Shown: positions 25,150 through 34,077, counted from the first letter of the stretch. The stretch: DNA of 64,000 nt from an uncultured Tateyamaria sp. (GCF_947488715.1 NZ_CANLAG010000001.1:434001-498000); one strand, 5' to 3'. Notes: a model not told the origin generated them from the letters alone. Made by a program: numbers and translations.

Positions 25150-26928
25150 TTACACGACCTGCGGACGCATGTCGTCTTTGGAGATACCAGCCACTTCGAC
25201 GGGCTTCTTCATCGCGTCGCGGCGGAAGGGGTCGCCCAGTTCCTGGTTGATCATCGCTTCGATCAGGGTGGTGACACCGTTTTCCATCTGGTCCTTGATC
25301 GCTTGGTCCAGCGCCGCTGTCAGCTCTTCCTGAGTGCGGGCGACGACGCCTTTGAGGCCGCATGCGTTGGCGATACCGGCGTAAGACACCTGCTCGTCCA
25401 GCTCTGTGCCGACAAAGTTGTCGTCGAACCACAGGGTCGAGTTCCGCTTTTCCGCGCCCCACTGGTAGTTGCGGAAGACGATCTGCGTGATGGCAGGCCA
25501 CTCGCCACGGCCGATGGCTGTCAGTTCGTTGACCGAGATGCCGAAGGCGCCGTCACCAGCAAAGCCGACAACTGGTACGTCGGGCTTGCCGATTTTCGCA
25601 CCCACGATCGACGGCAGGCCGTAGCCACAGGGGCCGAACAGGCCGGGGGCCAGATACTTGCGGGACTCGTTGAACGAAGGATAGGCGTTACCGATGGCGC
25701 AGTTGTTGCCGATGTCGGAGGAGATGATCGCTTCGACAGGCAGCGCGGCCTGGATGGCACGCCATGCCATGCGGGGGGCCATCCAGTCAGGTTTCGCAGC
25801 ACGCGCACGCTCGTTCCAGTTGGTGCCGGGATCGTCCTGTTCCTCGGTCATCGAGGTCAGTTCCTGCGCCCATGCGGATTTGGTGGTCGCGATGGTGTTC
25901 TTGCGCTCGGCGCGGTTGGTGTCGCCCGCGTCATCCGCCAGTTGTGCGGTGATGCCGTTGGCCACTTTGGCCGCGTCGCCCACGATACCCACGGTGACCT
26001 TTTTGGTCAGGCCGATGCGGTCAGGGTTCAGGTCAACCTGAATGATCTTGGCGTCTGTGGGCCAGTAATCGATGCCGTAACCGGGCAGGGTCGAGAACGG
26101 GTTGAGGCGTGTGCCAAGGCACAGAACAACATCCGCTTGGCTGATCAACTGCATGCCAGCCTTGGAGCCGTTGTAGCCCAGCGGACCTGCAAACAGCGGG
26201 TGGTTGCCGGGGAAGGCGTCGTTGTGCTGGTAACCAACACATACAGGCGCGTCGAGCTTCTCGGCCAGAACGCGTGAGGCTTCGATGCCGCCCTTGGACA
26301 GAACCGCACCAGCACCGTTCAGGATGACGGGAAATTTCGCTTCGCTCAGCATCTTGGCGGCTTCGGCCACGGCGGTGTCACCACCCTGGGGCAGTTCAAA
26401 GTCCACGATGACGGGCAGGTCGATGTCGACCACTTGGGTCCAGAAGTCGCGGGGGATGTTGATCTGAGCAGGGGCCGAGGCGCGCTTGGCTTGCATGATG
26501 ACGCGGTTCAGGGTTTCGGCGATACGCGATGGGTCACGGACCTCTTCCTGATAGGCGACGCAATCGGCGAACAGGTTCATCTGTTCCATTTCCTGGAAGC
26601 CACCCTGGCCGATGGTCTTGTTCGCGGCCTGCGGTGTGACCAGCAGAACGGGCGTGTGGTTCCAGTAGGCAGTTTTCACAGCGGTGACGAAGTTCGTGAT
26701 GCCGGGGCCGTTTTGCGCGATCATCATGCACATTTTGCCAGTGGCGCGGGTAAAGCCGTCAGCCATCATGCCGCCGGATGTCTCGTGGGCGCAGTCCCAG
26801 AACTTGATCCCGGCATCGGGGAAGATGTCCGAGATCGGCATCATGGCCGAGCCGATGATGCCAAACGCATTGTCGATCCCGTGCATCTGCAGCGTTTTTA
26901 CAAAGGCTTCTTCGGTTGTCATCTTCAT
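25150..26928 (-). CDS. xsc: sulfoacetaldehyde acetyltransferase
   Basis: The 592-residue thiamine-diphosphate enzyme cleaves sulfoacetaldehyde with phosphate into acetyl phosphate and sulfite. It has the ThDP fold with FWDCAHETSGGMMADGFTRA (active glutamate region) at the N-terminus and VVGFAGDGAFGISVNEL (GDG, cofactor Mg site) in the C-terminal domain. Length matches Xsc (about 590). The ATG at 26928 follows GGAG by 8 nt. The order xsc-pta-soe makes the annotation secure. A pair of CTGG repeats lies about 92-119 bp upstream, probably for TauR. Confidence 0.95.
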   Translation of the reverse strand: MKMTTEEAFVKTLQMHGIDNAFGIIGSAMMPISDIFPDAGIKFWDCAHETSGGMMADGFTRATGKMCMMIAQNGPGITNFVTAVKTAYWNHTPVLLVTPQAANKTIGQGGFQEMEQMNLFADCVAYQEEVRDPSRIAETLNRVIMQAKRASAPAQINIPRDFWTQVVDIDLPVIVDFELPQGGDTAVAEAAKMLSEAKFPVILNGAGAVLSKGGIEASRVLAEKLDAPVCVGYQHNDAFPGNHPLFAGPLGYNGSKAGMQLISQADVVLCLGTRLNPFSTLPGYGIDYWPTDAKIIQVDLNPDRIGLTKKVTVGIVGDAAKVANGITAQLADDAGDTNRAERKNTIATTKSAWAQELTSMTEEQDDPGTNWNERARAAKPDWMAPRMAWRAIQAALPVEAIISSDIGNNCAIGNAYPSFNESRKYLAPGLFGPCGYGLPSIVGAKIGKPDVPVVGFAGDGAFGISVNELTAIGRGEWPAITQIVFRNYQWGAEKRNSTLWFDDNFVGTELDEQVSYAGIANACGLKGVVARTQEELTAALDQAIKDQMENGVTTLIEAMINQELGDPFRRDAMKKPVEVAGISKDDMRPQVV

Positions 26929-27019
26929 GGCGGCGCTCTCCAAAATAAAAAATGGGGGCGTCGAATCGCCCCGGACAGATTGAAAGCACGATACTGGGTC
27001 GTGCGTGACGGCGTTAGGG

Positions 27020-27046
27020 CCAGATTTTTCAGCCAAATAATACCAG
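27020..27046 (-). promoter_or_regulatory. candidate TauR operator upstream of xsc
   Basis: On the minus strand two direct repeats read CTGGTATTAT and CTGGCCCTAA, their CTGG boxes starting at 27046 and 27023, 23 bp apart. The distal repeat overlaps the 3' end of tauR (stop at 27048-27050 region). MocR-type regulators bind direct repeats about two helical turns apart. The proximal repeat is almost identical to the one upstream of tpa. See 28517-28550 and 30367-30401 for the other two pairs. Confidence 0.58.
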
Positions 27047-27047
27047 T

Positions 27048-28505
27048 TCAAAGTCCAAGGCTTTGGCCGATCAATGCGATGCCCTGGCCGATCCTGTCTG
27101 CTTGTATCGAGGAATAGCCAAGGCGGTAATATGTGCGCGGTTGCGCCTCGCTCGCAAAGAAGGCGTGGCCCGGTTCGATCAGGACGCCGTTGTTGCGCAG
27201 GTTGTGGGCGAGGGTACGTGTGTCTTGTCCCTCGGGCGCGCGCATCCAGAAGGACGAGCCGCCAAACGCGCCCAGTCCCGCAATGTCGAGGCCAGTCTCG
27301 TCGATGGCCTTTTGCATGGCGCTGCGGCGGGTGTGCAGGGCGGCGCCCATCTTGCGGATCTGGGCATCGTAGTGGCCCATCGACAGGAAATAAGCGGCAG
27401 TGCGCTGGATGTGTCCGGGCGGGTGTCGCAGCACAGATGTGCGCAGTGCGCGGGCCTCGCGTACAAAGGGTTCGGAGCCCACGAGATAGCCCAGCCGCAG
27501 CCCCGGAAACAGGGATTTTGAGAAGCTGCCAACATAGATCACGCGGCCATCGCTATCCATGGATTTGAGCGCCGGTGAAGGTGGTTCGAGAAAGGACATT
27601 TCGAACTCGTAATCGTCCTCGACGATGAGGGCGTCGAGGTCACGGGCGCGGTCCAGCAGAGCCTGTCGCCGACCCATGGGCATGGTCGCCGTGGTGGGGC
27701 ATTGGTGGCTGGGCGTTGTAAAGATCACGTCCGTTTCAGGCGGGATAGCATCGGGTGGCAGGCCGTCCCGATCCACGCGCACAGGGGCCATATGGCACCG
27801 GGACTGCGTCAAAATTTCGCGCAAGGCAGGATAGCACGGGTCCTCAAAGGCAGCGGTGCGGCGCTGGGTCAGCAAGACTTGGGCGGCGAGCCACAGCGCG
27901 TTCTGCGCGCCCATGGTGATCAGGATCTGATCGGCATTCGCGGCGATCCCGCGCCGGGGCAGGGTGTTGCGTTGAATGAACTCGATCAGTTGCGGATCGT
28001 CCTGATCGAAATAGTCCGAAGTCAGCGCCGAAAAATCGCGTTGCCCCAGGGCCTGAAGGGCGCATTGCCGCCAGTTGGCGTGGTCAAACAATTGGGGGTC
28101 GGTTTGCCCGTAGATAAAGGGATACCGAAAGCGCGCCCAGTCCTGTGGTTTGTTCAGTGTCATGCCGCCGGAAAACCGTTGTCCGATGGCGCGGGTCCAG
28201 TCGACGGAATCGCCGGTTTCCAGTTGTGGCTGAAACACGGGTGGCACGGGCGCGTTGGTGGACACATAATACCCTGAGCGCCCGCGTGCGGTCAGGTAGT
28301 CGGAGGCCACCAGTTCGGTGTAGGCGAGGGTGACTGTGATCCGGCTGATGCCCAGGTGCGCGGCCAGTTTGCGCGTCGAAGGCAGCTTTTCCCCGGTGCC
28401 GAAACGACCAGAAAGGATGCCGTGCGCAATCATCTGCTGCACCTGACTTTGCAAGGTGCCCTGATGGTTCGGCGACAGAAAGAACGTTTCGACAGGGAGG
28501 GTCAT
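27048..28505 (-). CDS. tauR: MocR-type transcriptional regulator of taurine use
   Basis: The 485-residue protein fuses a GntR winged helix (about 15-80: MIAHGILSGRFGTGEKLPST, then RKLAAHLGISRITVTLAYTE) to an aminotransferase-like domain that binds PLP and probably senses taurine. The PLP lysine lies in VGSFSKSLFPGLRLGYL. In Rhodobacter capsulatus, TauR of this type activates tpa. Here the gene sits between tpa and xsc on the same strand. The ATG is at 28505. A pair of CTGG repeats just upstream suggests self-control. Confidence 0.9.
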   Translation of the reverse strand: MTLPVETFFLSPNHQGTLQSQVQQMIAHGILSGRFGTGEKLPSTRKLAAHLGISRITVTLAYTELVASDYLTARGRSGYYVSTNAPVPPVFQPQLETGDSVDWTRAIGQRFSGGMTLNKPQDWARFRYPFIYGQTDPQLFDHANWRQCALQALGQRDFSALTSDYFDQDDPQLIEFIQRNTLPRRGIAANADQILITMGAQNALWLAAQVLLTQRRTAAFEDPCYPALREILTQSRCHMAPVRVDRDGLPPDAIPPETDVIFTTPSHQCPTTATMPMGRRQALLDRARDLDALIVEDDYEFEMSFLEPPSPALKSMDSDGRVIYVGSFSKSLFPGLRLGYLVGSEPFVREARALRTSVLRHPPGHIQRTAAYFLSMGHYDAQIRKMGAALHTRRSAMQKAIDETGLDIAGLGAFGGSSFWMRAPEGQDTRTLAHNLRNNGVLIEPGHAFFASEAQPRTYYRLGYSSIQADRIGQGIALIGQSLGL

Positions 28506-28516
28506 ATGGTCACACT

Positions 28517-28550
28517 AATCTGGACCTATAGAGGAATCAATCTGGATGTA
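28517..28550 (+). promoter_or_regulatory. candidate TauR operator upstream of tauR
   Basis: On the plus strand AATCTGGA occurs at 28517-28524 and 28539-28546, 22 bp apart, extending to CTGGACCTAT and CTGGATGTAA. These match the CTGGA(C)-TAA-type boxes I recall for R. capsulatus TauR. They begin 12 bp upstream of the tauR start codon and face opposite to the tpa and xsc pairs, so binding here could block tauR transcription. The rest of the 28506-28873 gap is AT-rich to about 28650, then has no recognisable feature before the tpa terminator. Confidence 0.55.
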
Positions 28551-28821
28551 AATCCAAATGAATTAAAGCATCCTCAATTATCATATTAGAGCGATTCTAT
28601 TTGCATTGCAACAAAAATGAGACAAAAAGTTTCAAAAATGCGAAAAATGATGGCCGCGCGTTATCGAAGCCCATGATCGGGCCAGTGCGTTCCCGGGTGT
28701 AGGGCGTTTGTCATCCTGGCGCAAAGTTGGTGCGCACGAATCTGGCGGTAACACTGCGGGGAGAGCATGGACTGTTTGAGCAGAGATCGGCGCGCAGCCG
28801 GTGTTTGCGCGCCAGGCAAGA

Positions 28822-28849
28822 AAAAAGGCGGGGAGATCCCCGCCTTTTT
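28822..28849 (-). terminator. intrinsic terminator downstream of tpa
   Basis: GGCGGGG (28827-28833) pairs with CCCCGCC (28838-28844) around AGAT. The stem is flanked by A5 on one side and T5 on the other, so it can work in either direction. It lies 25 bp after the tpa stop on the minus strand. Confidence 0.85.
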
Positions 28850-28873
28850 CAAATTAGCTGCCCGAGAGAGGCG

Positions 28874-30268
28874 TTAGCCAAACACGCGTGTCAGCGCGCC
28901 ATCGACGGCAGAGACGATCTGGTCGATGTCATCCTTGGTGGCGATGAGGGCGGGCGAGAAACAGAGCGTGTTGTTCCGACCGGGCAGTGACCGGTTGGTC
29001 GCGCCGATGATCACCGCTTGCTTCATGCAGTCGCCAACAACGGCCTGCACCATCTTTTCCTGCGCAGGTTCGCGGGTGTCACGATCTGCGACCAGTTCGG
29101 CCCCGAGGAACAGACCCTTGCCGCGCACGTCGCCGATCACGCTGTGCTTGTCCTGAAGGGCGCGCAGCTCGTCGAGCATGTAGTCGCCCATGGCCACTGT
29201 GTTGCTCAGCAAATCCTCGTCTTCGATGATCCGCATATTCTCGATCGCCGCCGCAGGGCCAGCCGTGCAGCCGCCAAAGGTCGAGATGTCGCGGAAGTAG
29301 TTCAGGTGGTCCGAGGTGTCGTCCTTGAACATGTCAAAGACTTCGTTTGTGGTCGCAAGGCAGGCGATGGCCGCATAGCCGGACGCGACACCCTTGGCCA
29401 TTGTCACCATATCGGGCTGGATGCCGTAGTGCTGGTAGCCAAACCATGTGCCGGTGCGCCCGATACCACAAACGACCTCGTCGATGTGCAGCAGGATGTC
29501 ATATTTCTTGCAGATCTCTGCCACGCGGGGCCAGTAGCCGTCGGGGGCTTCGATCACACCGCCGCCTGCAGTCACAGGTTCGAGGCAGAGTGCGCCAACC
29601 GTATCGGGGCCTTCGCGCAGGATGACCTCTTCGATCTGGTTGGCGGCCCATTCACCGTAGTTCTGCTCTGGAGCGCCTTCCTGTTCGTGCTTGCGATATT
29701 CGAGGCAGTGCGGCACGCGGACAAAGCCGGGCGCAAAGGGGCCGTATTGCGCGTTGCGCTCGTCCTGGCCACCCGCCGACATCGCGGCCAGTGTGGAGCC
29801 GTGGTAGTCGCGGTCGCGGTACAGGATCTTGTGCTTTTTGCCACCGTAGCGCTTGTGCGCGATCTGGCGGACCAGCTTGAAGGCTTTCTCGTTCGCCTCG
29901 GAACCGGAGTTCACATAGTAGACGCGGTCGAGGCCCGGCATCTTGCTGATCAGCTTTTCGGCAAAGAGCGCGCCGGGGATGGTGCCGACGGTGCCGCCAA
30001 AGAAGTTCATTTTAACGATGGCGTCGCGCACGGCGTCGCCCATGCTTTCGCGGCCGTAGCCTACGTTGACGGTCCAGACACCGCCGGACACCGCGTCGAT
30101 ATGTTCGATGCCTTTTTGGTCCCACACGCGGAGGCCCTTGCCTTCGACAATGATTTTCGGGTCCGCGCCGGTAAAGAATGGCTGGTGTTGAACCAGATGG
30201 TGCCACACATTTGCGCGGTCGGCCTCGACAACGCGGCTGATGTCGTTTTCGTTGAACGTTCCGTCCAT
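28874..30268 (-). CDS. tpa: taurine:pyruvate aminotransferase
   Basis: The 464-residue class III PLP aminotransferase transfers the amino group of taurine to pyruvate, giving sulfoacetaldehyde and alanine. Features are YYVNSGSEANEKAFKLVRQ (about 117-135), DRDYHGSTLAAMSAGG, the IDEVVCGIGRTG motif with the PLP aspartate, and the PLP lysine Lys292 in TMAKGVASGY. Length and the neighbours xsc, tauR and tauABC make Tpa the best call. The ATG is at 30268. It is divergent from tauA across a 395-bp region with a TauR-like operator, and ends at a strong terminator. Confidence 0.93.
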   Translation of the reverse strand: MDGTFNENDISRVVEADRANVWHHLVQHQPFFTGADPKIIVEGKGLRVWDQKGIEHIDAVSGGVWTVNVGYGRESMGDAVRDAIVKMNFFGGTVGTIPGALFAEKLISKMPGLDRVYYVNSGSEANEKAFKLVRQIAHKRYGGKKHKILYRDRDYHGSTLAAMSAGGQDERNAQYGPFAPGFVRVPHCLEYRKHEQEGAPEQNYGEWAANQIEEVILREGPDTVGALCLEPVTAGGGVIEAPDGYWPRVAEICKKYDILLHIDEVVCGIGRTGTWFGYQHYGIQPDMVTMAKGVASGYAAIACLATTNEVFDMFKDDTSDHLNYFRDISTFGGCTAGPAAAIENMRIIEDEDLLSNTVAMGDYMLDELRALQDKHSVIGDVRGKGLFLGAELVADRDTREPAQEKMVQAVVGDCMKQAVIIGATNRSLPGRNNTLCFSPALIATKDDIDQIVSAVDGALTRVFG

Positions 30269-30366
30269 AGCATTTGACCTTTCGATGTTTGGGGGACCCA
30301 ATGAAATAAGGGCGTATTTCGCCCGTCAACTTTTACATCGCTGAGAATCTAGTCACGACAGTAGGG

Positions 30367-30401
30367 CCAGTTTAACCCAATAAGTACATCCAGTTTTACC
30401 C
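30367..30401. promoter_or_regulatory. candidate TauR operator between tpa and tauA
   Basis: Plus-strand repeats CCAGTTTAACCC (30367-30378) and CCAGTTTTACCC (30390-30401) are 23 bp apart and differ at one base. Read from the minus strand they give CTGGATGTAC and CTGGCCCTAC, matching the xsc pair. They lie about 100 bp upstream of tpa. TATAGAT at 30408-30414 just beyond is a possible -10 box for tauA. The remaining leader to the tauA start (30415-30663) shows no gene or motif that I can name. Confidence 0.62.
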
Positions 30402-30663
30402 TTTTGGTATAGATTTGTATTTGGTTGACCCGTCAATTTGCCTTGTTTTCAAGCCTCTGGCGCAGTTTTCGGAATCCCAAAGGCCGGTTTCAAGTCGTAG
30501 GATTTGTGGCGCTTTGTTTCATTTTACGTTGATCCGGCGCAAATTTTGGGCTCCGATCACGCCAGCGCAGCGCGTGTCGCGCGCCACCAGAGGCGGATCA
30601 CCGCCCGAACCTATCCAAAAAACGTGCAGCTCAGATGGCTGCATGAACCACGGGAGTAACAAG

Positions 30664-31671
30664 ATGACATTCAAGACCAAGCTGATGGGTGCCGTTGCAG
30701 CCACCGCAATGTTGGCGGGCGCACAAGGTGCCGTCGCCGCCGGTCATGGCGGTGAGATCACCGTCGCCTATTTCCTGGAATGGCCGATGCCGTTCCAGTT
30801 CGCCAAAGAAACGGGCATGTACGAAGAGGCCATGGGGGGCACCAAGATCAACTGGGTGAGCTTTGACACCGGCACCGCGATGTCCGCGGCGATGGCGTCG
30901 GGCGACGTTCAGATCTCGGTCAGCCAAGGTGTGCCGCCGTTCGTGGTTGCAGCTTCCGCCGGTCAGGACATCCAGATCGTTGATGTGGCCGTGTCCTATT
31001 CCGAGAACGACAACTGTGTCGTGTCCTCGGGTTTGGAGATCGACAAGGAATCCGCAGGCGAACTGGCCGGCAAGAAAGTCGCCGTGCCACTGGGCACAGC
31101 CGCGCACTACGGCTTCCTGAGCCAAATGAACCACTTTGGCGTGGATCTGGCATCGCTGGACGTTGTTGACATGGCACCCGCCGAAGGTGCGGCCGCCCTG
31201 GCACAGGGTTCGGTCGACATGGCATGTGGCTGGGGTGGCGCACTGCGTCGCATGAAAGAGTCCGGCAACGTGCTGCTGACCGGTGCGGAAAAAGAAGAGC
31301 TGGGCATCCTGGTGTTTGACGCCACAACTGCCCCTGCAAACTTCATCGCCGAAGAAGGCGAGCTGCTGAGCCAGTTCCTGTCTGTCACAGCCGCAGCCAA
31401 CGCAATGTGGGCCGATGAGGCCAACCAGGCGAAAATGCTGCCCGTGATCGCCAAGGACGCTGGTATGGACGAAGATGCGACAGCCGCAACGCTAGCGACC
31501 TTCAAGTTCCCCACGGTTGAAGAGCAACTGAGCGAAGCATGGCTCGGTGGTACGGCTCCTGCCTTCATGAAAGGTGTGGCCGACGTGTTCGTGAACGCGG
31601 GTTCCATCGACAGCGCGCTCGACAGCTATGAAGGCACTGTGAACACAGCGCCCCTCGCCGCAGCGAAGTAA
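30664..31671 (+). CDS. tauA: taurine ABC transporter substrate-binding protein
   Basis: The 335-residue periplasmic protein has a signal peptide (about 1-26, GAVAA-GH) and a TauA/SsuA-type binding fold, for example VAYFLEWPMPFQFAKETGMY and ISVSQGVPPFVVAASAGQ. It delivers taurine to TauBC. I chose the ATG at 30664 because it opens the signal peptide and follows GGGAG; the frame continues upstream without homology. Its 3' flank has a terminator-like hairpin, which should leave tauA mRNA in excess over tauBC. Confidence 0.93.
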   Translation: MTFKTKLMGAVAATAMLAGAQGAVAAGHGGEITVAYFLEWPMPFQFAKETGMYEEAMGGTKINWVSFDTGTAMSAAMASGDVQISVSQGVPPFVVAASAGQDIQIVDVAVSYSENDNCVVSSGLEIDKESAGELAGKKVAVPLGTAAHYGFLSQMNHFGVDLASLDVVDMAPAEGAAALAQGSVDMACGWGGALRRMKESGNVLLTGAEKEELGILVFDATTAPANFIAEEGELLSQFLSVTAAANAMWADEANQAKMLPVIAKDAGMDEDATAATLATFKFPTVEEQLSEAWLGGTAPAFMKGVADVFVNAGSIDSALDSYEGTVNTAPLAAAK

Positions 31672-31680
31672 GATCATCGG

Positions 31681-31718
31681 AAAGGGGCTCGCGTGCCATG
31701 TGCGCGCGGGCCCTTTTT
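31681..31718 (+). terminator. partial terminator between tauA and tauB
   Basis: An imperfect stem runs from AAAGGGGCTCGCG to CGCGCGGGCCCTTT and ends in a five-T run (31712-31718 region). It follows the binding-protein gene and precedes the ATPase gene, the usual place for a leaky terminator that lowers expression of the membrane and ATPase subunits. Confidence 0.65.
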
Positions 31719-31726
31719 CATACCGA

Positions 31727-31748
31727 GGCGGGGTGAACCCCGCCCTAC
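31727..31748 (-). repeat. REP-like hairpin with GTAGGG foot
   Basis: On the minus strand the segment reads GTAGGG, then a hairpin GGCGGGG-TTCA-CCCCGCC sharing its first bases. It resembles the elements at 19406-19430 and 59532-59556 in having GTAG before a GC-rich palindrome. Confidence 0.45.
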
Positions 31749-31784
31749 CGGGTGCTTTAACACCCAAGCCACAGGTGGGAACCT

Positions 31785-32591
31785 ATGTCCGGATTATCTA
31801 TCCAAAGTATTTCGATGCGCTTTGATTTGCCCAATGGCGGGCATGTTCAGGCGCTGCAAGATGTGTCGCTGGACCTCAAGGCCGGAGAGCTGTTGAGCGT
31901 GCTTGGCCCGTCGGGGTGCGGTAAGACCACTCTATTGAACATCGTTGCGGGCTTTTTGGCGCCGACCGATGGCAAGATGATCCTGAACGGTCACGAGATC
32001 AGCGGACCCGATGCCGAACGCGGCATGGTGTTCCAGCAAGGCGCGCTTTTTGAATGGATGAGCGTGCGTGAGAATGTGGGCTTTGGCCCGTCGATGAAGG
32101 GCATGCCCAAGACCGACAAGGCGGAGATCGTGGATCACCTGCTGGATGTGGTGGGTTTGCAGGACTTCAAGGAAAAGGCCGTTTACGAGTTGTCGGGGGG
32201 CATGCAGCAGCGTGTGGCTTTGGCCCGCTGTCTGGCCAATGATCCCGACGTGATCCTGATGGACGAACCCTTGGGCGCGCTGGATGCGCTGACCCGCGAA
32301 AAGATGCAGAGCCTTGTGCTGAAGCTGTGGAAAGAGACGGGCAAGACAATCATCCTGATCACCCACTCCGTCGAAGAGGCATTGTTGCTGGGCGAGCGTT
32401 TGCTGGTCATGGCCCCGCGCCCTGGCCGTATTCACAAGGAATACCGCCTGCCATTTGCGGAGATGGGCGTTGATGCCGATCTGCGTGAGGTCAAGAAACA
32501 TCCCGAGTTCTCGGAGCGTCGCGAAGAGATTCTGGGCATGATCTGGGATATGGAAGAAGAAATTATGGGCCGTACGGAGGCAGCGACATGA
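31785..32591 (+). CDS. tauB: taurine ABC transporter ATP-binding protein
   Basis: The 268-residue ATPase has Walker A GPSGCGKTTLLN (about 46-57), the ABC signature LSGGMQQRVALARCLA (about 138-153), Walker B VILMDEPLGALD and the switch histidine in ILITHSVEEAL. It powers taurine uptake with TauC. The gene begins 113 bp after tauA and ends with a 4-nt overlap with tauC. The identity as TauB rather than SsuB rests on the tpa/xsc neighbourhood. Confidence 0.92.
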   Translation: MSGLSIQSISMRFDLPNGGHVQALQDVSLDLKAGELLSVLGPSGCGKTTLLNIVAGFLAPTDGKMILNGHEISGPDAERGMVFQQGALFEWMSVRENVGFGPSMKGMPKTDKAEIVDHLLDVVGLQDFKEKAVYELSGGMQQRVALARCLANDPDVILMDEPLGALDALTREKMQSLVLKLWKETGKTIILITHSVEEALLLGERLLVMAPRPGRIHKEYRLPFAEMGVDADLREVKKHPEFSERREEILGMIWDMEEEIMGRTEAAT

Positions 32592-33853
32592 TCCCGTTTT
32601 TGATTTACGTCGCGATCTTTGTGGTCGCCTTTTTCGTTGTCACCAAGATCGCGCAGCGGTCGGCGATTTCCGACTATGGATCGCTCAAGACGGTGACGTT
32701 TGGTGATGAAAGCGCCGTGACGCCCAATCGGGCGGCGAGTGTGATTTCGATCCTGACCATTTTCCTGCTGTGGGGGATGTTTACCGGGTCGGCCCTGTTG
32801 CCAAAATTCCTGCATGCGCCGGGTCCGTTCGAGGGCACTGGTACGTTTGAATACACCGCTCAGGCGGGAAATGAGCGTGACACAGCCACGGTCACGGTTG
32901 TGGTGCATCCTATCGATACGCCCACCGATGCGCCCGAAGTGGCCCCCGGTGACGGCTGGGCCAAGGATGACAGCGTGGCCATCGGCATGTGGCGGTCGGG
33001 CCTGTTGCGGGTGGACCGCAACGATGAGCTGGGCCGCGGTGACGGTGCCGAGGTAGTCGAGATCAACGGATCCAAGGTACAGCCCGGAGACACGGTCGAT
33101 GTGGGCTTTGCCACGGTGACGATTTCCGACAAAGGCACGCCGAACATTCAGCCCAACAAGGGCTGGCAGATGGAGCCCATCTGGCTTCCGGCACCTGAGG
33201 CTGTGGTCAAGCGGATTGGCGAGATCGCAAGCGAGGGGTTCCGTGGGTCCACATTGTGGGAGCATCTGGGCTATTCGCTGTTCCGCGTTGTTGTCGGGTT
33301 CTTCTTTGGTGCGCTTGTTGGTATTCCGCTGGGCTATGCCATGGGTCTGAGCAACTGGTTCCGGGGGTGGTTTGACCCAATCGTGGAATTCATGCGTCCG
33401 GTGCCGCCCTTGGCGCTGATCCCTCTGGTGATCATTTGGGCGGGCATTGGTGAAACCGGCAAGATCATCCTGCTGTTCCTTGCTGCGCTCTGGATTATGG
33501 CGATTGCGGCGCGGTCCGGTGTGTCCGGCGTCAAAATCTCCAAGGTGCATGCGGCCTATAGTCTGGGTGCGTCCAAGGCGCAGATCATGCGGCACGTGAT
33601 TGTGCCCAACTCGTTGCCCGAGATCTTTACCGGGGCGCGGGTTGCGATGGGCGTCTGTTGGGGAACGGTTGTGGCCGCCGAACTGGTCGCCGCCGAACAG
33701 GGTGCTGGCATGATGATCATGGTCGCGTCCAAGTTCCAGAATACGGACATCGTGATCATGGGTATCATCCTGATCGGCATCATCGGTTTCGGCATCGACA
33801 TGCTGATGCGCTGGGCCGAACGGCTGTTGGTGCCTTGGAAGGGCAAAGGCTAA
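32588..33853 (+). CDS. tauC: taurine ABC transporter permease with an extra N-terminal domain
   Basis: The 421-residue protein is far longer than the usual TauC/SsuC (about 260-280). The typical permease occupies about residues 195-421, from WLPAPEAVVKRI to the EAA-loop segment AAYSLGASKAQIMRHVIVPN. Before it come two hydrophobic segments (about 5-19 and 50-67) and a hydrophilic, beta-rich domain at about 78-192. That domain begins GTFEYTAQAGNERDTATVTV, which resembles cadherin-like/Ig-like repeats, and should face the periplasm. It may dock TauA. The gene ends at a clear terminator. Confidence 0.88.
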   Translation: MIPFLIYVAIFVVAFFVVTKIAQRSAISDYGSLKTVTFGDESAVTPNRAASVISILTIFLLWGMFTGSALLPKFLHAPGPFEGTGTFEYTAQAGNERDTATVTVVVHPIDTPTDAPEVAPGDGWAKDDSVAIGMWRSGLLRVDRNDELGRGDGAEVVEINGSKVQPGDTVDVGFATVTISDKGTPNIQPNKGWQMEPIWLPAPEAVVKRIGEIASEGFRGSTLWEHLGYSLFRVVVGFFFGALVGIPLGYAMGLSNWFRGWFDPIVEFMRPVPPLALIPLVIIWAGIGETGKIILLFLAALWIMAIAARSGVSGVKISKVHAAYSLGASKAQIMRHVIVPNSLPEIFTGARVAMGVCWGTVVAAELVAAEQGAGMMIMVASKFQNTDIVIMGIILIGIIGFGIDMLMRWAERLLVPWKGKG

Positions 33854-33883
33854 ACGCCACCCCATCCCATGCAAGATCAAGAG

Positions 33884-33908
33884 CGGCGCCCAACGGGCGC
33901 CGTTTTTT
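33884..33908 (+). terminator. intrinsic terminator of tauABC
   Basis: CGGCGCCC (33884-33891) pairs with GGGCGCCG (33895-33902) around AAC, followed by six T residues. It lies 31 bp after the tauC stop and closes the taurine transport operon. Confidence 0.9.
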
Positions 33909-34077
33909 ATGGGCGGGCAGCGGGAATTGTCGCCCCCTATGACAGGGGGCGACAGAGTCACTGAAATGCTGTGTGAAATGTGTGTGCAGCCAAAGGTCGG
34001 GGTGTCCGACGCGTGCCGCGCGGCCGGCACCTAGCCCGATTTGGTAACGTCTGTATGACACCCGGCTCAGGCGCTGC

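Noticed and set aside
30415-30663. Upstream extension of tauA by 83 codons
   Set aside because: The added residues show no homology and would precede the signal peptide. The ATG at 30664 has a good ribosome site.
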